In this document: piece by piece, positions 13,997-22,967 of the stretch | How positions within the stretch are numbered: the stretch's first letter is position 1 | Layout: the number at the start of each line of letters is the position of its first letter | The notes under the pieces: generated by a model | The model's input: only the letters and a program-made list of their open reading frames with translations | Told to the model about the DNA's origin: nothing | Databases searched by the model: none | Assembly: GCF_006476045.1 (NCBI RefSeq) | Contig: NZ_SRZY01000006.1 | Coordinates: 1 to 41,927, forward strand | Direction of reading: 5' to 3' | Origin: Sphingobacterium lumbrici | GTDB taxonomy: Bacteria; Bacteroidota; Bacteroidia; Sphingobacteriales; Sphingobacteriaceae | DNA length: 41,927 nucleotides | Position numbers and translations under genes: made by a program

Positions 13997-16660
13997 ATGA
14001 GTGACGAAACGAATTATCCTGACGAGAACAACTCAGAAGAGTTAGTACCACACGAAAACGAACAAACTTCAAATACAATACCATTATCTGGGCTCTATGA
14101 AAATTGGTTCCTAGACTATGCATCGTATGTAATTCTGGATCGTGCTGTACCGCATATAAATGATGGATTCAAACCCGTACAACGTCGGATTCTACATTCA
14201 TTAAAAGAAATGGATGATGGCCGCTTCAACAAAGCGGCTAATGTTATCGGTAATACCATGAAATATCACCCCCACGGCGATGCTTCCATTGGTGATGCTA
14301 TGGTACAGTTGGGGCAAAAAGATCTATTGATTGATTGTCAAGGTAACTGGGGAGATCCTGTAACCGGAGACTCCGCCGCTGCACCTCGTTATATTGAAGG
14401 AAGGCTCTCCAAATTCGCTACTGAGGTTGTGTTCAATGCAGATACCACAGAATGGCAATTGAGTTATGACGGACGAAACAAAGAACCCGTAACTTTGCCG
14501 GTGAAATTTCCTTTGTTACTCACACAAGGGGCCGAAGGTATAGCTGTAGGCCTTGCGACCAAAATCATGCCCCACAATTTTATCGAACTAATCGATGGTT
14601 CTATCCAGGTTTTAAAGGGAGAACGACCGAATATTTTCCCGGATTTCCCGACAGGTGGTTTAGCTGATGTTTCTAATTATAACGAAGGGCAACGTGGCGG
14701 AAAAATTCGTGTCAGAGCAAAAATTGAAGAACGCGACAAAAAAACCTTAGCTATTACTGAAATTCCTTTTGGTACCACGACTGGCGCATTAATTGAAAGC
14801 ATTGTTTCGGCCAACGATAAAGGGAAGATTAAAATCAAAAAAATAGAGGATAATACCGCAGAATTTGTAGAAATCATGATTCACCTTGCGCCGGGTATAT
14901 CACCCGACGTAACCATAGATGCACTATATGCTTTTACTTCCTGCGAATCTTCCATATCTCCAAATACCTGTGTCATACAAGATAATAAACCTCATTTTCT
15001 AAGTGTCAATGACATCTTAATTGAAAATACAAAACAGACAAAATCTCTTTTAAAGCAAGAATTAGAAATACGCTTAAAAGAATTGCTTGAGAAAATTTTC
15101 TTTAGCAATCTGTTGAAGATTTTTATTCAAGAAGGAATGTACAAAAATCCGGATTACGAAAATTCAGGCGATTTCGATACTGTTGTACAGGTTTTAAGCA
15201 ATTTGTTTACACCATTCTTTGATCAATTCTATCGTGAAATCACGCCAGAAGATTATAAAAAGCTGATCGATAAACCGATGAGTAGCATTACGCGCTTTGA
15301 TGTTAAGAAAGCGGATGAACAAATGAAAGCTCTGGAAGAAGAGATCAAAGAGATAAAGAAGAATCTACGACACCTAACTGAATATGCCATAGACTGGTTT
15401 GAGCATTTAAGATCAAAATATAGCAAAGGCCGTGGGCGTAAGACAGAATTACGAGTATTTGATAAGGTTGAGGCGGCACAAGTAGCGTTGGCAAATGCTA
15501 AACTATATGTAAATCGCGCCGAAGGATTCATTGGTACCCACTTAAAGAAAGATGAATTCGTAAGCGATTGTTCGGATATCGATGAGATCATCGTATTCCG
15601 TGAAGACGGAAAATACATGGTTACCAAGGTACAGGATAAGGTTTTTGTCGGTAAAGATATTATTTACGTTGCTGTATTTAAACGAGGTGATGAACGCACG
15701 ATCTACAATGCCATATATAAAGATGGGTCTACGGGTACAAGTTATGTCAAACGTTTTGCGGTTACCGCTGTTACACGTGATAAAGAATACGATATTTCAA
15801 AAGGAGCCAAAGGTTCTAAACTCTTGTATTTTACAGCTAACGCTAATGGAGAAGCCGAAATGGTAAATGTACAGCTTAAACCTCATACGAAATTAAGAAA
15901 ACTTGCATTTGACCTTGATTTTGCCGAAGTAGCCATCAAAGGTCGAAGCTCTCAAGGTAATATCGTATCTAAATATCCCGTTAAGAAAATAAATTTTAAA
16001 AGTGCCGGTGTTTCCACGCTCTCAGGCCGCAAGATTTGGTATGATCCGATTCTTAAACGGTTAAATGTAGATGAGCGAGGAACATTTTTAGGTGAATTTG
16101 ACGGAGACGACAAAATCTTAATGGTCATGAATGATGGTTCGTATGAATTGTCAAATTTTGACCTCAACAATCACTTTGAAGAAAAGATGACTCGAATTGA
16201 AAAATATTTAGCAGATCATGTTTATACAGCAATTCATCAAGATGGTAAATCGGGCACCTATTATGTAAAGCGTTTCAAATTTGATGACATTCCATTAGGA
16301 AAACGTATATCATTTATCATAGATGACCCGAAATCAAAACTTATTCTTTTAACAAATAATACATCAGCAGTAGTCAAATTGGATATTCTTAAAGGAAAAT
16401 CCCAAACATCTGAAACGCTGGAACAACCATTAAATGAAATTATAGATCTTAAAGGAATGAAGGCTCAAGGAAATAGACTTTCTTTTCATACTGTGAAAGA
16501 TATTAAGCTATTAACAGATGAGATCGACTTATCTTTGAACCTCAACTCCGGAAACGAAGATATACCCAAAGAGCTTAACTCAAATGGGGAAATTTCGCTG
16601 GAAATCACGAATCCCGATGATGTCCAGATAGATGACGACGGACAAATCGAACTGTTTTAA
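13997..16660 (+). CDS. parC: DNA topoisomerase IV subunit A
   Basis: Type IIA topoisomerase A subunit that cleaves and rejoins DNA for chromosome decatenation. The 887 residues include the winged-helix and tower domains, with the catalytic tyrosine Y132 in AAPRYIEGRLS, and a C-terminal beta-pinwheel. The N-terminal core (VPHINDGFKPVQRRILHSL, KYHPHGDASIGD) is that of Bacteroidota topoisomerase IV A rather than GyrA. At the position of E. coli GyrA Ser83 it has Ala96, with D100 at the Asp87 position; I believe this is normal for the lineage. parE is not adjacent. It is followed by a strong hairpin and lies between the two inverted MITE copies. Confidence 0.92.
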   Translation: MSDETNYPDENNSEELVPHENEQTSNTIPLSGLYENWFLDYASYVILDRAVPHINDGFKPVQRRILHSLKEMDDGRFNKAANVIGNTMKYHPHGDASIGDAMVQLGQKDLLIDCQGNWGDPVTGDSAAAPRYIEGRLSKFATEVVFNADTTEWQLSYDGRNKEPVTLPVKFPLLLTQGAEGIAVGLATKIMPHNFIELIDGSIQVLKGERPNIFPDFPTGGLADVSNYNEGQRGGKIRVRAKIEERDKKTLAITEIPFGTTTGALIESIVSANDKGKIKIKKIEDNTAEFVEIMIHLAPGISPDVTIDALYAFTSCESSISPNTCVIQDNKPHFLSVNDILIENTKQTKSLLKQELEIRLKELLEKIFFSNLLKIFIQEGMYKNPDYENSGDFDTVVQVLSNLFTPFFDQFYREITPEDYKKLIDKPMSSITRFDVKKADEQMKALEEEIKEIKKNLRHLTEYAIDWFEHLRSKYSKGRGRKTELRVFDKVEAAQVALANAKLYVNRAEGFIGTHLKKDEFVSDCSDIDEIIVFREDGKYMVTKVQDKVFVGKDIIYVAVFKRGDERTIYNAIYKDGSTGTSYVKRFAVTAVTRDKEYDISKGAKGSKLLYFTANANGEAEMVNVQLKPHTKLRKLAFDLDFAEVAIKGRSSQGNIVSKYPVKKINFKSAGVSTLSGRKIWYDPILKRLNVDERGTFLGEFDGDDKILMVMNDGSYELSNFDLNNHFEEKMTRIEKYLADHVYTAIHQDGKSGTYYVKRFKFDDIPLGKRISFIIDDPKSKLILLTNNTSAVVKLDILKGKSQTSETLEQPLNEIIDLKGMKAQGNRLSFHTVKDIKLLTDEIDLSLNLNSGNEDIPKELNSNGEISLEITNPDDVQIDDDGQIELF

Positions 16661-16669
16661 ACATATCGG

Positions 16670-16705
16670 TTTAGGATATGTCGCTGAAACGCGACATATC
16701 CTAAA
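16670..16705 (+). terminator. Strong hairpin after parC
   Basis: TTTAGGATATGTCGC (16670-16684) and its exact complement (16691-16705) form a perfect 15-bp stem with a 6-nt loop, 9 bp after the parC stop. The downstream sequence is only moderately T-rich, so it may act as a 3'-end stabiliser or terminator. Confidence 0.7.
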
Positions 16706-16832
16706 TCTAATCAACTATAAATAAAGCACTTAAACAACAAACCACTTTTTCAGCAAGATATAACCATATATTGGCATCATGTTTGGCTTATTAAATTGTA
16801 GCACAAATACCTCTTTTATCGTTTTATTATAG

Positions 16833-17588
16833 ATGAATTTTTTTAGCGGATTTTTTAGCGGTAACAGTTTTAATAACAAAAAGATAGCCGATTTAAGTTG
16901 GATGGAAATAGACATCCACAACCATATTCTCCCATCTATTGATGATGGCAGCAAAAGCATAGAACAGTCCCTCGATTTATTACGAAACCTCAACAAAATG
17001 GGATTGAAAAATTTTGTATGTACGCCTCATGTAATGGAAGATATTCACCCTAATACACCTGAGACAATTGCTGAAGCACATCGAAAACTTACCCAAGCTT
17101 TGAAAGAAGCCGACAACGACACGAAAATTAAGTTTAGTGCTGAATACATGATTGATTCGGGTATAGAAAAATGGATAGGTTCTAATCAACTATGTCCGCT
17201 ACCTAACAATTACATGCTTATCGAGATGTCCTACTTAAACGAATCTAAGGCGCTCTTTAAAACTATTCAAGATATTCAAAATTTGGGATTAAAACCCATA
17301 CTGGCTCATCCGGAAAGGTATAATTATTACCACATGAATTTTAATACCTATAAGCAGATTAAAGATGCGGGGTGCGCGCTTCAATTAAACCTGCTGTCTG
17401 TTAGTAGATACTACGGTGAACCTGTAAAATCGACTGCACTAACCTTAATTAAATCGGGAATGTATGACTTTGTAGGAACCGATTTACATCACGAAAAACA
17501 TCTAAACGCATTAAATGAGGTTGCTTTGAAATACGATATACCGGATTTATTGACCCCCTGCACGATAAGAAATGGTGAACTTCTTTAA
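16833..17588 (+). CDS. PHP-domain protein-tyrosine phosphatase (CpsB/YwqE-like)
   Basis: A 251-residue PHP-fold protein. The first metal site is HNH (H29, H31) in MEIDIHNHILPSIDDGS, followed by CTPHVMED (about 64), the Glu-containing SAEYMID (about 107), ILAHPERY (about 154) and a closing VGTDLHHEKH (about 211). These are the metal ligands of the CpsB/CapC/YwqE phosphotyrosine phosphatases, which act on tyrosine autokinases of capsule or exopolysaccharide export. The short hydrophobic N-terminus before residue 24 also fits Bacteroidota members. No Wzc-type kinase or capsule gene is nearby, so the partner must be elsewhere. It is followed by the epimerase gene 53 bp later. Confidence 0.85.
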   Translation: MNFFSGFFSGNSFNNKKIADLSWMEIDIHNHILPSIDDGSKSIEQSLDLLRNLNKMGLKNFVCTPHVMEDIHPNTPETIAEAHRKLTQALKEADNDTKIKFSAEYMIDSGIEKWIGSNQLCPLPNNYMLIEMSYLNESKALFKTIQDIQNLGLKPILAHPERYNYYHMNFNTYKQIKDAGCALQLNLLSVSRYYGEPVKSTALTLIKSGMYDFVGTDLHHEKHLNALNEVALKYDIPDLLTPCTIRNGELL

Positions 17589-17641
17589 TAAATAGAAGAT
17601 TCAACATGAAAGATCATTCATATTATACAAATTAATATACC

Positions 17642-18694
17642 ATGAGTTTATCGAATTGGGAAACTAAAAAAATGGGGAAGTTTACCCTAAGATACCAACC
17701 GTACACTTTGGCAATGCGACACGTATTTACCGTTGCATCCTTCAGTCGTACCACCACACCTGTTGTATTAACCGAATTAGAATACGATGGAATAATTGGA
17801 TACGGTGAAGCAAGTATGCCTCCGTACCTGGGCGAGTCACAAGAGAGTGTGATCTCTTTCCTAAAACAAGTGGATTTGACATCGTTTAGTTCACCTTTTC
17901 AAACCGAAGAAATTTTAAGCTATGTGGATGCTCTCGCAACAAAAAATACCGCAGCAAAAGCAGCTATAGATATCGCATTGCATGATCTGTTAGGCAAGAT
18001 CATGAATCAACCATTTTATAAAATCTGGGGATTAAATCCAGACTTAATCCCTCCTACTTCTTATACAATAGGCATTGATACGGCCGAAATGATTCGTAAA
18101 AAAGTTGCAGAAGCAGATCAATTCAAAATCCTGAAGATAAAATTAGGATTGGAAACAGACAAAATGATTATAAATACGATTCGCTCGGTTACTAACGTTC
18201 CGCTCTGTGCTGATGTAAATCAAGGCTGGAAACATAAAGAAGAGGCTTTAGAAATGGCGTATTGGCTTGCTGAACAAAATGTAGTTTTCCTGGAACAACC
18301 AATGCCAAAAGAACAAATAGACGATAATGCCTGGCTTACGGCTCACTCTCCGATTCCAACTATTGCAGACGAAGGCTGTCAACGTTTATCAGATGTAACC
18401 AAACTTCAAGGTGTGTATACGGGAATTAATATCAAACTGATGAAGTGTACGGGTATGCGTGAAGCAAAACGGATGGCAGAATTAGCACGATCGTTGGAAA
18501 TGAAAGTCATGCTGGGCTGTATGACGGAAACATCATGTGCCATATCAGCTGCGGCACAACTGGGCCCCTTAGTGGATTGGGCAGATCTTGATGGCGCACT
18601 ATTAATCGGTAACGACATTTATAACGGTATGACGGTTGAAGATGGGATCTGTAAATTACCCGACCGAGCAGGCATTGGTATTATCAAAAATTAA
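17642..18694 (+). CDS. Dipeptide epimerase (L-Ala-D/L-Glu epimerase type, enolase superfamily)
   Basis: Enolase-superfamily enzyme that probably epimerises L-Ala-D-Glu released from murein peptides so that it can be degraded. The 350 residues show the catalytic Lys pair in LKIKLGL (K165, K167), metal ligands D191 (ADVNQGW), E218 (LEQP) and D243 (IADEG), the opposing base K265 (NIKLMKCTG), and the specificity loop DLDG (316-319). GCMTETS near 292 is typical of the Ala-Glu epimerases. ATG 17642 is used; an in-frame ATG at 17672 (MGKFTLRYQPYTL) is an equally good start and nearer the family's usual N-terminus. It converges on an M14 carboxypeptidase gene 6 bp away. Confidence 0.87.
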   Translation: MSLSNWETKKMGKFTLRYQPYTLAMRHVFTVASFSRTTTPVVLTELEYDGIIGYGEASMPPYLGESQESVISFLKQVDLTSFSSPFQTEEILSYVDALATKNTAAKAAIDIALHDLLGKIMNQPFYKIWGLNPDLIPPTSYTIGIDTAEMIRKKVAEADQFKILKIKLGLETDKMIINTIRSVTNVPLCADVNQGWKHKEEALEMAYWLAEQNVVFLEQPMPKEQIDDNAWLTAHSPIPTIADEGCQRLSDVTKLQGVYTGINIKLMKCTGMREAKRMAELARSLEMKVMLGCMTETSCAISAAAQLGPLVDWADLDGALLIGNDIYNGMTVEDGICKLPDRAGIGIIKN

Positions 18695-18700
18695 TCCTTT

Positions 18701-20209
18701 TTAATGAACTCTATTTTTAATTATCAAATCGTTAATGTTCTTCGACAAATCGATGAGATAACCATTAAATACAGCATATTTCAAATTACCGTATAAATCG
18801 CCTAAATAAAAATTGGTAGTCCCACCCAAATCAATCGAAGAAGTGGTAAAAAATTGCTTCTGTGTAAATAAATGAACAGGTAAACCATGAAGGCCACTTT
18901 CTCTTGTTGCTCCAACTGCTTTAACAGGAATAGCCATAAATCCTTGTTTCAACAAAGCATAAGCTTGCTCCATAGTTAACGAAGAAATATCATTAACCAC
19001 ATTGGCAGACACCTTTCCTGCAATAAAATGAAGTCCCTCGGCATCTACCTCCTCATAACCAATAGATTCGGACAAATCACCGATATCTTCTACTCTTCCT
19101 CTTACGAAATAATCTCTTCCCACCGTTGTTTCCCCTCGTCGTATAGCAATATCAGTTTTCAATGCAATGCTATCCGTCCCCACGGACAAATTCCGAATGA
19201 CCACATCATGTAAAAGAGAAGCATTGAACGGAATATCTTCATAATCTGCTGCTTCGTACTTCTTATAGCTTCCTTCGGCGATTTGAATCAACGCATTTAA
19301 GATGATGATAAAATTCAAACGTCGGATTTCCTGTTTCTCCGGGTCTCCTTTAAGTCCACCCGATTCTATAAGTACCGTACTTGCACCCCAGGATTGGAAA
19401 TTGTCTCCAAATCCCCTAGGCGTATACGTGTCATCATACTTTGCTACTGCATCGGGAATATATTGTTGTAATATCTCATTCATTCCTACAATCAACTGCA
19501 TCGCTCCTATACGTACATCGTTGATTTCCCGTTCTTCATTGTAAGCCGGTGCCAACAGCGAAATGGTCACCGGGTTTTTAGTATCGGGCACATTATAATA
19601 GATACTTTGATCGTGGAGATTAAATCCATACTGTGGCACTATTGCTTTTGCCCGGGCTTTAAGCAGGGTCCCTTCTACCGTTTGTCCGGCTCGTGCATCC
19701 CGATTCAGGTCAATACTTTGTGCATTTCTTCTATTATAAATTTCTGCGCCATCGGGATTGAGCATAGGAATAAAATGAATCCGCAATTTATTTTTAAGTA
19801 GATCTCTTATTCCAGATGAACCATCGTCTTTTCCTTCTAAATAATTAAACAGGTCAAACAATGCCATGGTTGCTGTCGGTTCATCTCCATGCATCTGCGA
19901 CCATAGCATTACTTTAATATCTCCCTCTCCATAAGTCAATTCATAGATCGATCGTCCTTGCACGGATTTCCCGATTTGTTCAATGAGGAGCACATTTTTT
20001 TGTGCATGTATCTTTATCAGCGAATCGATATCGCTATGTTTAAAACGGCGATGAAACAATGCAGTTTCTTTATATTTTTTATGTAGCGTATTAAACTGTG
20101 CTGTATCTAATGTCATTGCTATTGAAAAGTCTGAATCAGAGGTTGATGAGAGTGAGTTTCCGCAGGAGGCGAAAACCGTAATTGCAAACAAAACGAGCAG
20201 TAATTTCAT
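18701..20209 (-). CDS. M14-family zinc carboxypeptidase, predicted lipoprotein
   Basis: A 502-residue secreted metallopeptidase. The N-terminus MKLLLVLFAITVFASCGNS is a lipoprotein signal with lipobox Cys16. The M14 domain supplies zinc ligands H107 and E110 (SQMHGDEPT) and H199 (FNLHDQ), substrate-binding N-P-D-G (151-154) and N-R (169-170), and catalytic E282 (LIESGG). An extra domain of about 180 residues follows. Likely location is the periplasmic or outer face of the envelope, acting on peptides or murein stem peptides. ATG 20209 is chosen because it puts the signal sequence at the N-terminus; a further ATG exists at 20251. The tail-to-tail dipeptide epimerase gene fits peptide salvage, but co-regulation is not shown. 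Confidence 0.87.
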   Translation of the reverse strand: MKLLLVLFAITVFASCGNSLSSTSDSDFSIAMTLDTAQFNTLHKKYKETALFHRRFKHSDIDSLIKIHAQKNVLLIEQIGKSVQGRSIYELTYGEGDIKVMLWSQMHGDEPTATMALFDLFNYLEGKDDGSSGIRDLLKNKLRIHFIPMLNPDGAEIYNRRNAQSIDLNRDARAGQTVEGTLLKARAKAIVPQYGFNLHDQSIYYNVPDTKNPVTISLLAPAYNEEREINDVRIGAMQLIVGMNEILQQYIPDAVAKYDDTYTPRGFGDNFQSWGASTVLIESGGLKGDPEKQEIRRLNFIIILNALIQIAEGSYKKYEAADYEDIPFNASLLHDVVIRNLSVGTDSIALKTDIAIRRGETTVGRDYFVRGRVEDIGDLSESIGYEEVDAEGLHFIAGKVSANVVNDISSLTMEQAYALLKQGFMAIPVKAVGATRESGLHGLPVHLFTQKQFFTTSSIDLGGTTNFYLGDLYGNLKYAVFNGYLIDLSKNINDLIIKNRVH

Positions 20210-20414
20210 ACGTATATAATTTGCTTTTTTTTGACTATATAGAATCCACATGTGGTTTGTCTTTATTGGTAATTGTCTGCTTTAATTTGCATCAATGAAC
20301 TCACTACATTCGGTTTCTGAAACATGAATATTTCACATGTATATAACCTGTTTTCTAATGATTTGTTCAATCACCGCGTCAGAAAATTTGTCTATCAAAC
20401 AAAAATTATTCTCA
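20210..20414. other. Region upstream of the M14 gene with no gene
   Basis: AT-rich intergenic DNA between the M14 lipoprotein start and the second MITE copy. No open frame with family resemblance and no clear TAnnTTTG box were found. Its right end TATTCTCA (20407-20414) is one half of the target duplication of the MITE. Confidence 0.4.
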
Positions 20415-20593
20415 ACCCGTTGTGCATTATGAAATCGTAAAACGCTTTAATGTCATGCTGAGCGAAGTCGAACCGACCTCAGGGAGCTCATCGAAGATAA
20501 CCATCCATAACCAGATTTTTAGATCCCTGACTGCCGTCAGGCAGGCTTCCTATCGTCAGGATGACAGTTTTGAAGTAATAATGCACAACGGGT
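20415..20593 (+). mobile_element. 179-bp MITE, copy 2, with target-site duplication
   Basis: Same element as at 13698-13876, in the opposite orientation, with perfect 16-bp terminal repeats starting ACCCGTTGTG. The flanks TATTCTCA (20407-20414) and TATTCTTA (20594-20601) match at 7 of 8 positions, consistent with an 8-bp duplication made at insertion. The inner 44-bp cassette is at 20523-20566. It has no transposase of its own. The right end lies only 23 bp from the pyrC stop codon. Confidence 0.87.
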
Positions 20594-20616
20594 TATTCTT
20601 AATATTCTTTTATCTA

Positions 20617-21951
20617 TCAGCGATTAAATAATAAACGATGACCTGTACCCACTTCAATGATCTTCTCTTTGGAGTAAGCCAGATTGCCAGATACAATAGT
20701 GTGCTCAATAGTTGATGAAAACGTATGATTTTCAAACGGAGACCATCCACATTTCGATAAAATATTTTCCTTTTTCACGGTATATGGCTTATTCAAATCC
20801 ACTAAAACTAAATCGGCCCAATAACCTTCACGGATAAATCCGCGTTGTTCGATTTGGAAACAAATAGCTGTATTATGTGCCGTTTTCTGAACAACCTGTT
20901 CCAACGTCATCGTACCTTGCTTTACCATATCCAAAAGAGCCAGTAAAGCATGCTGTACTAAAGGCCCTCCAGACGGAGCCTGTAAATAAGATTGTTCTTT
21001 TTCTTCCAGCGTGTGTGGGGCATGATCCGTAGCTATAACGTCAATATGATCGTCTAACACCGCCTTCAAAATTTGATTTCTATCTTCTACCGTCTTAACA
21101 GCCGGATTCCATTTAATAAAATTTCCTTTCGTACTATAATCTTTATCTGAAAACCACAAATGATGTACACATGCCTCTGCCGTAATTCTCTTTTCAGCAA
21201 GTGGTATAGAATTATCGAATAAAGAAGTCTCCCGACCCGTTGAGATATGTAAAATATGTAATCGCGTATTGTTCTTCTTTGCAAGCTCTACCGCCTTAGC
21301 CGACGATAGGTAACAAGCCTCGGCTGAACGAATTTTCGGGTGCATTTCTATCGTTATCGCCTCACCAAATCGCTCTTTATAACTGGCCAAATTCGCTTTT
21401 ATAGTCGCTTCATCTTCACAATGTGTCGCAATCAAAGTCGGGGAATTTCTAAAAATATTTGACAGAGCGGTTTCATTATCGACCAACATATTTCCGGTAG
21501 ACGATCCCATAAAGACCTTTACTCCACATACATCGCGGGGATTCGTTTTTAAAACTTCGTCCAAATTATCGTTACCCGCCCCCATAAAGAACGAGTAATT
21601 CGCTAACGAGGAATCTTGCGCAATATCGTATTTATCTTGAAGGAGTTTCTGTGTCAATGTATTGGGTACGGTATTAGGCATTTCCATGAAGGAAGTGGTC
21701 CCTCCGGCTACTGCAGCACGGCTCTCGGTAAAGATATTGGCTTTGTAGGTCAACCCCGGTTCGCGAAAATGCACCTGATCATCTATCAAGCCAGGCAAAA
21801 GATGTAATCCATCTGCATTTATCTCCCTATCCGCTAGTTTATCAATTTGATTGCCAATAATTTCTATACGCCCATTTTTGATATATATATCCTGAACCTG
21901 TACAGTTCCTTCATTTACAATTTGGGCATTTTTTATAAGTAGGGTCGACAT
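20617..21951 (-). CDS. pyrC: Dihydroorotase (class I amidohydrolase)
   Basis: Zinc amidohydrolase that cyclises carbamoyl-aspartate to dihydroorotate in pyrimidine synthesis. The 444 residues from ATG 21951 start MSTLLIKNAQIVNEG. The amidohydrolase barrel shows DDQVHFREPG (57-66), MPNT, GVKVFMGSSTGN (the lysine that may be carboxylated), ATHCED, HILHIST and ATDHAPHT. The usual HxH of motif 1 reads Q-V-H here, so the first metal-binding His is replaced by Gln59. I recall this as a recurring feature of Bacteroidota enzymes. ATG 21951 lies 61 bp after the stop of the upstream ABC gene; an upstream in-frame extension has no family resemblance. Confidence 0.87.
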   Translation of the reverse strand: MSTLLIKNAQIVNEGTVQVQDIYIKNGRIEIIGNQIDKLADREINADGLHLLPGLIDDQVHFREPGLTYKANIFTESRAAVAGGTTSFMEMPNTVPNTLTQKLLQDKYDIAQDSSLANYSFFMGAGNDNLDEVLKTNPRDVCGVKVFMGSSTGNMLVDNETALSNIFRNSPTLIATHCEDEATIKANLASYKERFGEAITIEMHPKIRSAEACYLSSAKAVELAKKNNTRLHILHISTGRETSLFDNSIPLAEKRITAEACVHHLWFSDKDYSTKGNFIKWNPAVKTVEDRNQILKAVLDDHIDVIATDHAPHTLEEKEQSYLQAPSGGPLVQHALLALLDMVKQGTMTLEQVVQKTAHNTAICFQIEQRGFIREGYWADLVLVDLNKPYTVKKENILSKCGWSPFENHTFSSTIEHTIVSGNLAYSKEKIIEVGTGHRLLFNR

Positions 21952-22012
21952 GAAGTGTGTGTATTTAATCCGTATTACAAACTTAATAAAAGTATTTAGA
22001 GTTCTCCTTAAA

Positions 22013-22699
22013 TTAGGTGTCAAAAGTACCTTCAGGCACATAAAATAATTCTAGTTCCTTTTTGTCTTTTAATATACGGCAACCTCCATTCTGTAATAAC
22101 AAGATCTTATTACTAATCGCCAATACGTTGGTATAATCGTGGTCTGAAATCAAAAAGCCTTTTTCAGCACACTGATTTACAATCAGATTTTGTATTTTTT
22201 CTTTATATACGGGGGATACGCCAGAGAATGGTTCATCCAACAGAAAAAATGTCGCCTTTTGATTTAGCAATAATAAGATCTCTAAATAACGTAATTCTCC
22301 CCCCGAAAGATCGGCAATTTTTGTTTGCCAAATAGGTTTTAAAACCCCATCCTCTTGAAACTTCGCCCTGCTATTCTTTTCACGCACCATAAAATGGACA
22401 ACCTTATCAACAGTTTTTGCTGTAGGCAGAAAATTTTGTTGCGGTAGATAACAGACTTCATTAGTCAGAAAGGCTTTTTTATGTATACGTTTACCATGGA
22501 GTCGAATATAAGCAAACTTGGGCTTTAGCGTTCCAAAAATGATCTTCATTAACGTAGACTTTCCACTCCCATTACGTCCGAGCAATCCGACAATTTCTCC
22601 AATTTTTATATGTAAGTATACGCCACTCAATAATTGTCGATTATTCGAATAACTAAATTCAATCGAATCTACATATAGCTCCCTCTGATCTATATCCAT
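22013..22699 (-). CDS. ABC transporter ATP-binding protein
   Basis: A single ABC ATPase of 228 residues with Walker A GLLGRNGSGKST (about 38-49), Q-loop LPQQ, signature LSGGELRYLE, Walker B FFLLDEPFSG and switch His in ISDHDY. The helical region is short and the signature (GGELRYLEI) is divergent, so the transported substrate cannot be named. Its start overlaps the end of the 88-residue membrane protein gene by 10 nt, which argues that the two form one complex. It is the fourth gene of a minus-strand set running from the Rossmann protein to pyrC. Confidence 0.85.
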   Translation of the reverse strand: MDIDQRELYVDSIEFSYSNNRQLLSGVYLHIKIGEIVGLLGRNGSGKSTLMKIIFGTLKPKFAYIRLHGKRIHKKAFLTNEVCYLPQQNFLPTAKTVDKVVHFMVREKNSRAKFQEDGVLKPIWQTKIADLSGGELRYLEILLLLNQKATFFLLDEPFSGVSPVYKEKIQNLIVNQCAEKGFLISDHDYTNVLAISNKILLLQNGGCRILKDKKELELFYVPEGTFDT

Positions 22700-22956
22700 A
22701 TAATCGCTAACAAAAATAACGTAATAAGGCTATTAAACAACAGCGATCCCAATAACAGCTTTGTTCTCGAGAAACCTAAATTATAGTACAAGTACATCGT
22801 ATTATTTTCAAAGAACCAGACGAAAAAACAGGATAAAACAAAGCCTATAGTTGCGAATATATATGGCAACATACTGAAGTCGCCAAATCCAAAAGCTACA
22901 GAAAGGCTAACATTAACAATAAGTATTGTTTTATAATAATTCCAATAAATGTACAT
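22690..22956 (-). CDS. Small three-helix membrane protein, putative partner of the ABC ATPase
   Basis: An 88-residue protein with three predicted hydrophobic segments: about 10-25 (TILIVNVSLSVAF), 30-50 (LPYIFATIGFVLSCFFVWFF) and 65-87 (LLLGSLLFNSLITLFLLAII). A Tyr-rich loop, NTMYLYYNLGFSR, lies between the last two; it could contact the ATPase like a coupling helix. It does not match a classical permease, which would be larger. It starts 11 nt after the UbiD-family gene and overlaps the ATPase gene by 10 nt. Function unknown; a minimal two-gene exporter or a membrane anchor for the ATPase are both possible. Confidence 0.7.
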   Translation of the reverse strand: MYIYWNYYKTILIVNVSLSVAFGFGDFSMLPYIFATIGFVLSCFFVWFFENNTMYLYYNLGFSRTKLLLGSLLFNSLITLFLLAIIWI

Positions 22957-22967
22957 TTTTAGCCGTA

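Noticed and set aside
16833..17588. Capsule biosynthesis locus suggested by the CpsB-like phosphatase
   Set aside because: No Wzc-type kinase, polysaccharide exporter or other capsule gene surrounds it, so it is treated as a stand-alone phosphatase gene.
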